In this document: piece after piece, positions 7,719 through 16,432 of the stretch
Numbering within the stretch: the first letter of the stretch is position 1
How the letters are laid out: each line of letters opens with the position of its first letter
Source: Sphingorhabdus sp. EL138
Lineage (GTDB): Bacteria > Pseudomonadota > Alphaproteobacteria > Sphingomonadales > Sphingomonadaceae
NCBI RefSeq assembly: GCF_945890115.1
Contig: NZ_CAMDCK010000010.1
Location: forward strand, 1-33,305
Direction: 5' to 3'
DNA length: 33,305 nt
Position numbers and translations under genes: made by a program
The notes under the pieces: model-generated
Databases searched by the model: none
The model's input: only the letters and a program-made list of their open reading frames with translations
What the model was told of the DNA's origin: nothing

Positions 7719-7953
7719 CTGCGATATTGCCCCGCGAACGTCGGATGCCGAATGGCCATATCCTTGCGAGACCGGGTTTGTTTCGGCTTCACCCAACACA
7801 ATCATAGGTTTCCCTCTCTGATTAGGCGTTTTGTGGACCGGATGACTAAAATGTTGTTATTTTGGGTTATTGTCAATTTTTTTCTGTAGGGGGAGGACGA
7901 CGTAGCGCATTTCTTGCGCTTCTTTTGCGGCAACCGACCACTCAATATTTTTA

Positions 7954-8060
7954 TCACGCAAAGCCGCAAAGACACAAAGAAGAAGGTTTTTCAATTTCCT
8001 TCCCTTTGCGCCTTCGCGGCTTTGCGTGATAATATTTAGACCTTAGCTGGCTTTTTCAAA
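7954..8060 (+). repeat. 107-bp direct repeat, copy B (overlapping the yceI 3' end)
   Basis: This is the partner of 6713-6819. Its palindrome has the same perfect 14-bp ends (7954-7967 and 8016-8029), and its last 18 bp are the genuine 3' end of yceI (8043-8060). Because yceI reads through into this copy, copy B is probably the original position. The palindrome, as RNA on either strand, forms a long hairpin and could end yceI transcription. Confidence 0.9.
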
Positions 8061-8672
8061 CGCAACGCTGATGTCCAATGTCACGTCATCCGAGATCATC
8101 GGGACGGCATAGCTTATGCCGAATGCGCTGCGTTTGATGACGGAGGTGGCGTGAAAGCCGACGGTGGCTTTCTTGTTGAACGGGTTATTGCCGGCCCCTG
8201 AAAATGTGGCGTCCAGAACGACTGGCTTAGTGACGCCGTTCAGCGTGAGGTCGCCCGTGATTTTGGCGCTGGTGCCCGATGCCACCACGCGGGTTGAGAC
8301 GAATTTGGCATCGGCTGGGGCCGGGCCAAAAAAGTCTGCCTTGCCGCCGTCCTTGCCTGCGCGCAGCAGATGTCCCGTCAGGCCAGCACTTGCGGTCGTG
8401 ACCTTGCCGACAGGAATAGTGATATCCACCTTGGCAGCATTCGGATTGGCGGGGTCAAGTGTCAGCGTTCCCGTCGCATCGCCGAAAATGCCGAAATAAT
8501 CATTGAAACCAAAATGGCTCACGCGCCAGCCGATCAATGTATGGCCGGGGTCGGTGTTGTAGGTTCCAGCGGTAACGCGGGCGACGTCCATTGTTCCGGG
8601 CATTTGCGGGGCGCTTTGCGCGATCAATGGCACAGCGAACAAGAGGGGAAGGGCACATAAAAGCTTACGCAT
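8043..8672 (-). CDS. YceI family periplasmic protein
   Basis: The ATG at 8672 gives 209 residues and has GGAG eleven bases upstream; a longer in-frame reading to 8735 would run across the ilvC terminator and is rejected. Residues 1-20 are a signal peptide (MRKLLCALPLLFAVPLIAQSA). The remainder is the YceI lipocalin-like beta-barrel, with typical TYNTDPGHTLIGWRVSHFGF, GTLTLDP, KADFFGPAPADAKFVST, GDLTLNGVTKPVVLDATF and GFHATSVIKRSAFGIS segments. YceI proteins bind isoprenoid chains such as polyprenyl pyrophosphate or quinone precursors in the periplasm; the exact role is not settled. Its last 18 bp are duplicated at 6802-6819 as part of a 107-bp repeat. It lies downstream of ilvC but is separated from it by a strong terminator, so it probably has its own promoter. 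Confidence 0.9.
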   Translation of the reverse strand: MRKLLCALPLLFAVPLIAQSAPQMPGTMDVARVTAGTYNTDPGHTLIGWRVSHFGFNDYFGIFGDATGTLTLDPANPNAAKVDITIPVGKVTTASAGLTGHLLRAGKDGGKADFFGPAPADAKFVSTRVVASGTSAKITGDLTLNGVTKPVVLDATFSGAGNNPFNKKATVGFHATSVIKRSAFGISYAVPMISDDVTLDISVAFEKAS

Positions 8673-8690
8673 GAGTCTGCTCCAGATAGC

Positions 8691-8724
8691 AAAAAGGGGA
8701 AGCATCAGTGTCGATGCCTCCCCC
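8691..8724 (-). terminator. Intrinsic terminator of ilvC
   Basis: Read on the minus strand, GGGGAGGCATC (8723-8713) pairs with GATGCTTCCCC (8706-8696) with one G-U pair and a six-base loop, followed by TTTTT (8695-8691). It lies 27 bp after the ilvC stop and ends the ilvBNC transcript. Confidence 0.85.
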
Positions 8725-8750
8725 AAATGAGTCAAGCTAGGAAAAAGCGA

Positions 8751-9889
<1,139 letters not shown>

Positions 9890-9898
9890 ATATCTCCA

Positions 9899-10414
9899 TT
9901 AACTCGCGTCGGCTCCGCGCATTAGGCCGACAATGCCAGTCCGACCAACCTCGACCAGCCCAACTTCGCGCATCAACTTTACAAAAGTGTCGATCTTTTC
10001 AGGGCCACCCGTGATTTCGAAAATGAAGCTGTTGACCGTGGCGTCGATGACGCGTGCGCGATAAATGTCAGCAAGGCGCATCGCCTCAACACGTTGGTCA
10101 CCAGTGCCGTGGACTTTTACCAATGCAAGTTCCCGCTCCACATGTGGCCCGGCTTCGGTGAGGTCAGTGACTTTATGCACGGGAATGAGGCGTTCGCATT
10201 GCGCAATGATCTGGTCGATCACGGGCGGCGGTCCCTTTGTGACAATCGTGATCCGGCTTGTCGTATGGTCTTCGCTGATATCGGCCACGGTAAGACTATC
10301 GATATTGTAGCCGCGCGACGTGAACATGCCGGCGATGCGGGCCAATGTTCCCGCTTCATTATCGACCGTGAGCGTCAGCACATGCCGCTCGGTAAGTTCT
10401 TGCTTGATATGCAT
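9899..10414 (-). CDS. ilvN: Acetolactate synthase small (regulatory) subunit
   Basis: This 171-residue protein is the regulatory partner of IlvB and confers valine feedback control. The N-terminal ACT domain (about residues 8-85) starts HVLTLTVDNEAGTLARIAGMFTSRGYNIDSLTVA, the classic IlvN/IlvH motif; the C-terminal regulatory domain includes FIFEITGGPEKIDTFVKLMREVGLVEVGRTGIVGLMRG. Its ATG overlaps the ilvB stop by one base (TAATG), so the two subunits are translationally coupled, suiting a fixed complex. ilvC follows after a 128-bp spacer. The length is slightly above the E. coli IlvH form and normal for alphaproteobacteria. Confidence 0.96.
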   Translation of the reverse strand: MHIKQELTERHVLTLTVDNEAGTLARIAGMFTSRGYNIDSLTVADISEDHTTSRITIVTKGPPPVIDQIIAQCERLIPVHKVTDLTEAGPHVERELALVKVHGTGDQRVEAMRLADIYRARVIDATVNSFIFEITGGPEKIDTFVKLMREVGLVEVGRTGIVGLMRGADAS

Positions 10415-12156
10415 TATACGAGCGCCTTTGCTTCGTCATCCATGGTGCCCGATACTTGGTCTGCACTCAGGATCATGTCCGTATGGGCTGCGCCCGATGG
10501 AATCATAGGGAAACAGTTCGACGTTTTGTGCACGCGGCAATCGAACATTACGGGCCCGTCATATGCCAGCATTTCGGCAATGGCATCATCGAGCTTGGCG
10601 GGGTCATCGCACCGAATGCCTTTCCAGCCATAAGCTTCGGCCAAAGCGACGAAATCAGGCAGGCTGTCCGAATAGCTTTCGGAATAGCGGCTTTCATAGG
10701 TCAGCTCTTGCCATTGGCGCACCATGCCCATCCATTCATTGTTGAGGATGAAGACCTTCACCGGCAAGCGATACTGCGTTGCTGTTGCCATTTCCTGAAT
10801 GTTCATCTGGATCGATGCCTCGCCGGCGATATCGATCACAAGCGCGTCCGGATGGCCCATTTGCGCGCCAATTGCGGCAGGCAGGCCATAGCCCATGGTG
10901 CCAAGGCCGCCGCTGGTCAGCCACTTGTTTGGCGCATCAAAATGGAAATGCTGCGCCGCCCACATCTGATGCTGGCCAACTTCGGTCGTGATGATCGGCG
11001 CTTTATCCTTTGTGGCTTCAAACAGGCGCTCAATCGCATATTGCGGCATGATTTCCTGCGTGCTGCCGGGATAATTGAGGCAATTAACGGCCCGCCAGCC
11101 CGTGATGCGTGCCCACCATTCGGTCAGCGGCTGTTTTTTGGTTTTCCGGCCTTTCCAGACATCGATCATCTGCTGCATGGCCGTGCCAACGTCAGCGACA
11201 ATAGGCAGGTCAACGCGCACAGTTTTATTCATCGAACTGCGGTCGATATCGACATGGATTTTGACGCTATCGGGTGAAAATGCGTCCAAGCGGCCCGTTA
11301 CGCGGTCGTCAAAACGTGCGCCAAGGCAAACCATGACGTCGCATTGGTTCATGGCCATATTGGCTTCATATGTGCCGTGCATGCCCAACATACCCAACCA
11401 AGCGTCACCAGAGGCGGGATATGCGCCAAGGCCCATCAGGGTGGATGTCACGGGCGCACCGGTCAGTTCGGCCAGCTCGCGCAGTGCGGCACTTGCGGCG
11501 GGGCCCGAATTGATGATGCCGCCGCCTGTGTACAATATCGGCGCCTTGGCATTGGCAATCAATTCGACCGCGCGGTTGATTTCGGCATAGTCGGCTTCGC
11601 CCGCATAAGTGAAGCGCGATCGGGCAGGGCGCTTTACATCGGTACTCGCCGTCGCGACCTGCACGTTTTTGGGAATGTCGATGACAACCGGGCCGGGACG
11701 TCCTTTGGTGGCAATGGCAAAAGCCTCTCGCACGACCGTTGCGAGTTCGGCAGGATCTTTCACCAAATAATTATGCTTGGAACAATGGCGCGTTATGCCA
11801 ACGGTATCGGCCTCCTGAAAGGCGTCGGTGCCGATTAAATTGGTCGCAACCTGACCTGTCAGGACGATCAACGGGATGGAATCCATGAACGCATCTGCAA
11901 TGCCGGTAACAGCATTGGTGGCGCCGGGGCCGGATGTGACAAGCACAACGCCGGGTTTACCCGTTGCGCGGGCATAACCCTCCGCCGCATGCGCAGCGCC
12001 CGCCTCATGCCGGACGAGGACATGTTTAATTTTCTTCTGCTGAAATAAAGCATCGTAAATGGGCAGGACTGCACCGCCGGGGTAACCGAATACGGTGTCC
12101 ACGCGCTGTTCAACCAGGATATCAATCAAAATTTCGGCGCCGGATTTTTCGGGCAC
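10414..12156 (-). CDS. ilvB: Acetolactate synthase large (catalytic) subunit
   Basis: IlvB is the thiamine-diphosphate enzyme that makes 2-acetolactate from pyruvate or 2-aceto-2-hydroxybutyrate from pyruvate plus 2-oxobutyrate. It has 580 residues. GYPGGAVLPIYDAL (24-37) and the catalytic Glu (E51 in VRHEAGAAHAAEGYARATG) are in the N-terminal domain; FDDRVTGR is central. The Mg-ThDP motif reads IAGEASIQMN (E446) with NN about 26 residues later, so Glu replaces the usual Asp of GDxS; my recollection is that this occurs in other alphaproteobacterial enzymes. Translation starts at GTG 12156 with AAGGA seven bases upstream. A long imperfect hairpin (12179-12220) lies in the leader. The gene heads ilvB-ilvN-ilvC. 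Confidence 0.96.
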   Translation of the reverse strand: MPEKSGAEILIDILVEQRVDTVFGYPGGAVLPIYDALFQQKKIKHVLVRHEAGAAHAAEGYARATGKPGVVLVTSGPGATNAVTGIADAFMDSIPLIVLTGQVATNLIGTDAFQEADTVGITRHCSKHNYLVKDPAELATVVREAFAIATKGRPGPVVIDIPKNVQVATASTDVKRPARSRFTYAGEADYAEINRAVELIANAKAPILYTGGGIINSGPAASAALRELAELTGAPVTSTLMGLGAYPASGDAWLGMLGMHGTYEANMAMNQCDVMVCLGARFDDRVTGRLDAFSPDSVKIHVDIDRSSMNKTVRVDLPIVADVGTAMQQMIDVWKGRKTKKQPLTEWWARITGWRAVNCLNYPGSTQEIMPQYAIERLFEATKDKAPIITTEVGQHQMWAAQHFHFDAPNKWLTSGGLGTMGYGLPAAIGAQMGHPDALVIDIAGEASIQMNIQEMATATQYRLPVKVFILNNEWMGMVRQWQELTYESRYSESYSDSLPDFVALAEAYGWKGIRCDDPAKLDDAIAEMLAYDGPVMFDCRVHKTSNCFPMIPSGAAHTDMILSADQVSGTMDDEAKALV

Positions 12157-12178
12157 TGGAGAATCCTTATATGTTAAG

Positions 12179-12220
12179 CCGCTTGCCTATGTTGCACTGC
12201 AATAGGGTAAGCAAGAGCGG
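12179..12220 (-). promoter_or_regulatory. Imperfect hairpin in the ilvB leader
   Basis: CCGC, TTGC, CTAT and TGCA segments in 12179-12197 find complements in the same order in 12198-12220, giving a long bulged stem ending 22 bp before the ilvB GTG. No T-run follows and no convincing Ile/Leu/Val leader peptide is visible, so its role (miaA 3' end, mRNA stability or ilvB control) is undecided. Confidence 0.35.
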
Positions 12221-12222
12221 GC

Positions 12223-12251
12223 TAGCTAATGATTAGAAAATGACTTGTCAA
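12223..12251 (-). promoter_or_regulatory. Possible sigma-70 promoter for ilvBNC
   Basis: A perfect -35 TTGACA is at 12251-12246 (minus strand). A 17-bp spacer leads to TAGCTA at 12228-12223, a weak -10. It is positioned to start a transcript about 60 bp before the ilvB GTG. Confidence 0.35.
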
Positions 12252-12257
12252 ATACAA

Positions 12258-13157
12258 TCATTGAAATAATATTTCAAAATTATCGATATTTGAATCATTT
12301 ATTGTGGTTATCTGCTGCCAATCCGCTGGGGCCTGATTGCGGAACCACGTAAACTGCCGCTTTGCATATTGCCGCGTGGCGATTTGGCCGCGCGCAATCG
12401 CCTCCGCTCGCGACATCGTCCCTTTCAGATAGGCCGAAATCTCAGGCACGCCGATGGCGCGCATAACGGGTGCATCTTGCGGCAGATTGCGGGCAAGCAA
12501 TGCTTCTACTTCATCAATTGCCCCGCGCTCCATCATCTGTTCAAAGCGTGTGTCGCAACGGTCGTATAGCCAATCGCGCGGGGGCAAGAGCAGCAACGGC
12601 CGCAAACGGATGTCATTGGATATCCCCCCAGTCTTGGTTGCGCGCCATGCCAATATGCTGCGCCCGGTGCTTTGCACGACCTCAAGTGCGCGGGTGATAC
12701 GGCTGACATCAGTGGGGGCTAAGGTTGCGGCGACTGGCGCATCATATGTTTGAAGCGCAGCATAGGCCTGATCCACCGGCATCGCGCGTATCTCAGCGCG
12801 CAATGCAGGATCGACCTCCGGAATGGGCGCAATGCCGTCAAGTAAGGTGCGGATATAAAGACCGCTACCGCCCACCAATATAGGGGTCGCGCCGGCGGCA
12901 TGGGCCTGCGCAATAATGTCCTTAGCATCTTGTGCCCAGCGCGCGGCGGAGCAGGGTGTGACGCCATCGATATAGCCAAAAAGATGGTGCGGAACGCTGC
13001 GTTGCTCGTCGGCTGTGGGCTGGGCGCTCAATAGGGGTAGATCAGAATATACTTGCGCGCTGTCGGCGTTGATAATCTCGAAATTACCGGATTGGGCGAG
13101 ATGCAGCGCTAATGCCGTCTTGCCGCTCGCTGTCGGACCCGCAATAAGCGCGACCAT
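12258..13157 (-). CDS. miaA: tRNA dimethylallyltransferase
   Basis: MiaA transfers dimethylallyl from DMAPP to N6 of adenosine 37 in tRNAs reading UNN codons. From the ATG at 13157 it has 299 residues. The P-loop GPTASGKT is at residues 7-14, followed by the family motifs NADSAQVYSDL (DSxQxY), GGSGLYIRTLLDGIAP and, near the end, ATRQYAKRQFTWFRNQ. An alternative ATG at 13181 adds MGISNPQN but would overlap the start of the divergent serB; neither start has a strong ribosome site. A much longer in-frame extension to 13454 runs antisense through serB and is rejected. The C-terminal 15 codons are unusually AT-rich. miaA is followed by ilvB on the same strand after a 101-bp gap. Confidence 0.94.
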   Translation of the reverse strand: MVALIAGPTASGKTALALHLAQSGNFEIINADSAQVYSDLPLLSAQPTADEQRSVPHHLFGYIDGVTPCSAARWAQDAKDIIAQAHAAGATPILVGGSGLYIRTLLDGIAPIPEVDPALRAEIRAMPVDQAYAALQTYDAPVAATLAPTDVSRITRALEVVQSTGRSILAWRATKTGGISNDIRLRPLLLLPPRDWLYDRCDTRFEQMMERGAIDEVEALLARNLPQDAPVMRAIGVPEISAYLKGTMSRAEAIARGQIATRQYAKRQFTWFRNQAPADWQQITTINDSNIDNFEILFQ

Positions 13158-13173
13158 ATTTTGAGGATTCGAT

Positions 13174-14064
13174 ATGCCCATTTGCACTCTGATAGCAGCA
13201 GACATTCTGGAAAGCGGCAACTTTTCCGAGGCTAAGGATCGATTGGCTGAAGCTGGCTGTATCCCCAAGGCTTTTGACTGGCTCGCAGCGGGTAAAGCCG
13301 TCGATATATCGTTTGACGGCGACCTATCTGATGCACGCCTAGCCCTAGAGGGTCTTGAGGACCGCTTCGATATTGCCTTACAAGATGGGGGCACCCGCCG
13401 CAAAATGTTGTTGGTGTCCGATATGGACAGCACCATGATTACGGTCGAATGCATTGACGAACTGGCGGACTATGCGGGCATTAAGCCGGAGATCGCCGCG
13501 ATTACCGAACGTGCAATGGCTGGCGAGCTCGATTTTGCCGACGCGTTAAAGGCGCGGGTCGCTCTGCTGGCGGGGCTGGACGAGAACGTCATTGCACAGT
13601 GCCTTCGCGAACGTGTGCAGCCAATGCCGGGGGCCGAAATCCTTGTGCGTACGATGACCAGATGGGGCGCGCATGCGGTGCTTGTGTCGGGCGGTTTTAC
13701 CAGCTTTACGGGCCCTGTGGCCGATATGCTGGGCTTTCATGAAGTGCATGCCAACCTTCTGGAGATTAAAGACGGCCGACTGACCGGCGCATTAGCGGTT
13801 GATATAGTCGATGCGTCGACAAAGCGTGTGGTGTTGCACGCCGCCGCGCAAGCATGCGGTGTTGCCCTCGGGTCGGCGTTAGCGGTTGGTGATGGCGCGA
13901 ATGACCTGCCGATGATCGCTGCGGCGGTGTCCGGCGGCGGCCTTGGTGTTGGCTATCATCCGCGTCCGCAATTGGCGCAAGCCGCCAACTTTTCCGTGCG
14001 GCACAATGATCTGACAGCGTTGTTGTTTGCACAAGGCGTTAAGCCCGACGAATGGGCCGATTGA
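13174..14064 (+). CDS. serB: Phosphoserine phosphatase
   Basis: SerB is the HAD-superfamily enzyme that dephosphorylates O-phosphoserine, the last step of serine synthesis. The 296 residues comprise a divergent N-terminal regulatory part (about 1-75) and the catalytic domain. HAD motif I is DMDSTM (83-88, nucleophile Asp83), motif II is LVSGGFTSFTG, the Lys of motif III is near STKRVVLHAAA, and motif IV is AVGDGANDLPMI. GAGGA lies 7 bases before the ATG at 13174. The start lies 16 bp from, or overlaps by 8 bp, the start of divergent miaA depending on the miaA start used. Serine made here feeds cysteine (cysK at 18776-19696) and tryptophan synthesis (trp genes at 30576-33305), although the genes are not linked in one operon. 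Confidence 0.95.
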   Translation: MPICTLIAADILESGNFSEAKDRLAEAGCIPKAFDWLAAGKAVDISFDGDLSDARLALEGLEDRFDIALQDGGTRRKMLLVSDMDSTMITVECIDELADYAGIKPEIAAITERAMAGELDFADALKARVALLAGLDENVIAQCLRERVQPMPGAEILVRTMTRWGAHAVLVSGGFTSFTGPVADMLGFHEVHANLLEIKDGRLTGALAVDIVDASTKRVVLHAAAQACGVALGSALAVGDGANDLPMIAAAVSGGGLGVGYHPRPQLAQAANFSVRHNDLTALLFAQGVKPDEWAD

Positions 14065-14137
14065 ATGCATGAAACAAATTGAGTGCCGCTCGGTTGATGT
14101 TATGCTTTGCCCACCCATCTGGAATCAGGAGAAGAAT

Positions 14138-14677
14138 ATGCGTAAGATTTTGCCGATTTTCATCATTCCGATCCTCGCCAGTTGCTCTACCCTGCAATCT
14201 ATAGAGACAGCCGAGGTGTCCGAAGTACTGACGGCTGATCTCGCCCGTGCCGACGGCAGCTGGGCTGGCGTTGCGACCATTTCGCAGCGGCGCGATGGCG
14301 TGTTTTTGATCCTGTCTGCCCAAGCGCCTGCCGCCGGAACATATGGCATGCATCTGCATGCTGTTGGAAAATGCGAAGCACCCGACTTCGCCAGCGCGGG
14401 GCCGCATTGGAACCCTGATATGAAGCAGCATGGCCGCGAAAACCCTACGGGCGCGCATGATGGCGATTTGCCGAATGCGAATGCGGGCGCTGATCTTAAA
14501 ATCACGCTGAAGTATAAATTGACGGATATTACGCTGTCAGGGCCGACCGGTCTAATGGATGCTGACGGCGGCGCGCTTGTCATTCACGAGAAAGCCGATG
14601 ATTATAAAACCGACCCAAGCGGCAATAGCGGGAAACGGATTCTGTGTGGCGTATTCAAATCAGGCAACCGGAGCTGA
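14138..14677 (+). CDS. sodC: Cu/Zn superoxide dismutase, predicted lipoprotein
   Basis: SodC removes superoxide in the periplasm. The 179-residue precursor begins MRKILPIFIIPILASC, a lipoprotein signal with lipobox LASC (Cys16), so it is probably anchored to the outer or inner membrane. All metal ligands can be identified: MHLHAVG (two Cu His), GPHWNP, KQHG and AHDGD (bridging and Zn ligands including Asp), and VIHEKADDY (last Cu His). The disulfide Cys pair is in GKCEAP and ILCGVF, and GNSGKRILCG carries the active-site Arg-like region. CAGGAGAAGA lies just before the ATG at 14138, which rules out the longer frame that overlaps serB. The gene ends 2 bp from the convergent L,D-transpeptidase-like gene. 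Confidence 0.95.
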   Translation: MRKILPIFIIPILASCSTLQSIETAEVSEVLTADLARADGSWAGVATISQRRDGVFLILSAQAPAAGTYGMHLHAVGKCEAPDFASAGPHWNPDMKQHGRENPTGAHDGDLPNANAGADLKITLKYKLTDITLSGPTGLMDADGGALVIHEKADDYKTDPSGNSGKRILCGVFKSGNRS

Positions 14678-14679
14678 GA

Positions 14680-15306
14680 TCACACCTTATCAGCGTATAA
14701 CAGGCATCCGGGGGCCACACGCTCGAGGATTATGTTTATGTCATCCTTGGCAAAGGCGAAGCAGCCTTGGCTGCGGCCAATCTTGCCTTGGTCGTGAATG
14801 AGCGACTGGTTCACATACCAAGCAGGGTGAATGACGATCGCGCGGGCCTCGGCTTGGTCATTCTGCGCATCAAGCCCGATTAACCGGCGGGATTCGCCAT
14901 ATTGACCAAAATAGGTCTCACCGACGAGATAGCTGCCCGCTGAGGTCGCTTCCGACCCATGCACATTGGAGAATTGTTGCACCCAGCCGCTATGGCTTGG
15001 GTCCGAACCCTTGCCATGGGCGACGAGGAACGTTTCGGATTGACCGCTGCGCAGATCGACAATGTAAAAGCGTGGGTCGCGCGATGGCTTGGAAAAGTCA
15101 GCTATTGCAAGCAAATCATGGTTACGAATGCGCGCCTTATGCGCGGCCAATGCCGCCTTTGCGCGGCCAAGCAATAAAGGCGATGGGCCGCCCGTTTCGG
15201 TGCCTATGCCTGGCCGAAAGACGATGTCGGCCGCCTTTGACGGGACGGTGAGCAGGCTCGCGCCTAAAACTGCGGAATGAATGAATTGCCTGCGACCTAT
15301 TTCCAT
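14680..15306 (-). CDS. Murein L,D-transpeptidase catalytic-domain family protein
   Basis: This 208-residue exported protein has an N-terminus GRRQFIHSAVLGASLLTVPSKA (split around residue 20) with a twin-arginine-like RRQF motif, suggesting Tat export. The rest resembles the YkuD_2 group: PRFYIVDLRSGQ, FLVAHGKGSDP, SAGSYLVGETYFGQYG, AIVIHPAWYVN and the catalytic-site-like GRSQGCFAFAKDD, with Cys near residue 183 preceded by Ser-Gln-Gly. L,D-transpeptidases use this Cys to form 3-3 or protein crosslinks in peptidoglycan; this subgroup's substrate is not established. It is convergent with sodC (2-bp gap). A second, classical YkuD protein is encoded nearby at 15523-16338. I see no strong ribosome binding site before the ATG at 15306. 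Confidence 0.85.
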   Translation of the reverse strand: MEIGRRQFIHSAVLGASLLTVPSKAADIVFRPGIGTETGGPSPLLLGRAKAALAAHKARIRNHDLLAIADFSKPSRDPRFYIVDLRSGQSETFLVAHGKGSDPSHSGWVQQFSNVHGSEATSAGSYLVGETYFGQYGESRRLIGLDAQNDQAEARAIVIHPAWYVNQSLIHDQGKIGRSQGCFAFAKDDINIILERVAPGCLLYADKV

Positions 15307-15522
15307 GCCCTTCAGATAAGGACCAAATCTTTACATAAACAGGCCTCCAAAAGCATTTGAGCGCAAAAGGAGGACGGTTAGGCGCATCATGTCGGAACTT
15401 ATGAGCCGCAACCTAATTTATACAGCTGCGGGAAAATTGACGTCGAATTTTCATGTTGATGATGGTATGCTGCACCGGCTGCTGTTTTGTGCGGCACATT
15501 ATCCGGTAGTTAGGGCAATTTC

Positions 15523-16338
15523 ATGGGTTTCGGCGCGGGCATCCGCAAAATGCAGGGCATAATTGCGCTTTTGTTGATGAGTGCGGTGCCGGCCACGGCT
15601 GGAGCGCAAATATTGGGGCAGGCGCAATCTGCGCCTATCCAGCAAGGTCCATTGCCTGAAGTAGGTCCGGCGGATGCGGCGTTGGCCACGCCACCAGCGC
15701 AAACGCAATCAGGCGCTGTGCCGCCTACGGCAACACCACCCACAGTGAATCCTCCGATTCCAACGCCGGCAGCAAAGCCCCGCAAAAAAGGACCCGTTGA
15801 TGCGCTCAAGCCTGGACAGTTTTTTTGGGTGAAGCAGGACGTTTATGAAGGACCAATGAAAATCGTCATCGTGCTCGATACGCAGCGGATCTATGTGTTT
15901 CAGAATGAACAGCTTATTGGTTTTAGTACGATTTCGTCAGGGAAAAAGGGCAAGGAAACGCCGACGGGTATTTTCAACATTTTGCAGAAAAATGTCGACC
16001 ATAAATCCAACCTCTACAGCAATGCACCAATGCCTTTCATGCAGCGCCTGACATGGGATGGTATTGCTGTCCACGGGGGTGATTTGCCGGGATATCCAGC
16101 GTCGCATGGTTGCATCCGTTTGCCCATTGTCTTTGCCAAGGCTTTGTTTGGCGTCACGCAAATGGGACAGGAGGTCGTCGTTCTTCAAGATACGTCAACT
16201 CCGGTTAAGCGGCCAGCACCGCAGCCGCCCTCAGATTCTGTGGCAGGGTCAGCGGATGCGACCGCTGACCCCGCGCTGGCCCCGCCGGTACTTGCGCCAA
16301 ACCCCGCAGAAGCATTTCCGCTCGAGCCATCCGTTTAA
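15523..16338 (+). CDS. L,D-transpeptidase (YkuD domain) with proline-rich linkers
   Basis: The 271-residue protein has a signal peptide (about residues 10-29, MQGIIALLLMSAVPATAGAQ), a Pro/Ala/Thr-rich spacer (about 35-90), a YkuD catalytic domain (about 100-225) and a second Pro/Ala-rich tail. The domain begins KIVIVLDTQRIYVFQNEQLIGFSTISSG, contains KGKETPTGIFNI and ends with the catalytic motif HGGDLPGYPASHGCIRLP, with the conserved His, Ser, His, Gly, Cys and Arg. It should catalyse L,D crosslinking or protein attachment in peptidoglycan. The start could be ATG 15523 (AGGG upstream) or ATG 15550, which places the signal at the very N-terminus. It is transcribed away from the neighbouring transpeptidase-like gene and precedes the MerR gene by 94 bp. 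Confidence 0.92.
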   Translation: MGFGAGIRKMQGIIALLLMSAVPATAGAQILGQAQSAPIQQGPLPEVGPADAALATPPAQTQSGAVPPTATPPTVNPPIPTPAAKPRKKGPVDALKPGQFFWVKQDVYEGPMKIVIVLDTQRIYVFQNEQLIGFSTISSGKKGKETPTGIFNILQKNVDHKSNLYSNAPMPFMQRLTWDGIAVHGGDLPGYPASHGCIRLPIVFAKALFGVTQMGQEVVVLQDTSTPVKRPAPQPPSDSVAGSADATADPALAPPVLAPNPAEAFPLEPSV

Positions 16339-16380
16339 CCTGCTATATTTCCTACCGCAGTTGTAACTTCCCCGATTGAC

Positions 16381-16398
16381 GTTTACGCTAACGTAAAC
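16381..16398 (+). promoter_or_regulatory. Palindromic operator candidate for the MerR-family regulator
   Basis: GTTTACGCTAACGTAAAC is symmetrical in all but its centre. It is preceded by TTGAC (16376-16380), forming a -35-like TTGACG that overlaps the palindrome, as in MerR-controlled promoters where the regulator sits between -35 and -10. It lies 35 bp before the regulator's ATG and resembles, from memory, LiuR-type sites. Confidence 0.6.
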
Positions 16399-16432
16399 TA
16401 GTGACCTTAGGGCAATCAAGAGGGAAGGCGCT

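Noticed and set aside
7707-7889. Plus-strand ORF opposite the exported-protein gene start
   Set aside because: Its residues are the antisense of the upstream region of that gene; no ribosome site and a composition typical of chance frames.
12261-12277. AT-rich palindrome TTGAAAT/ATTTCAA
   Set aside because: It lies within the last codons of miaA and lacks a GC stem or T-run, so neither terminator nor operator status can be supported.
13182-13454. N-terminal extension of MiaA by up to 91 residues
   Set aside because: It would be read antisense through serB, and MiaA proteins begin only a few residues before the P-loop.
15389-15562. Possible 57-residue ORF beginning MSELMSRNL upstream of the L,D-transpeptidase gene
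   Set aside because: The AGGAGG site is about 15 bases from the ATG, too far, and the ORF runs out of frame into the transpeptidase signal peptide with no recognisable features.
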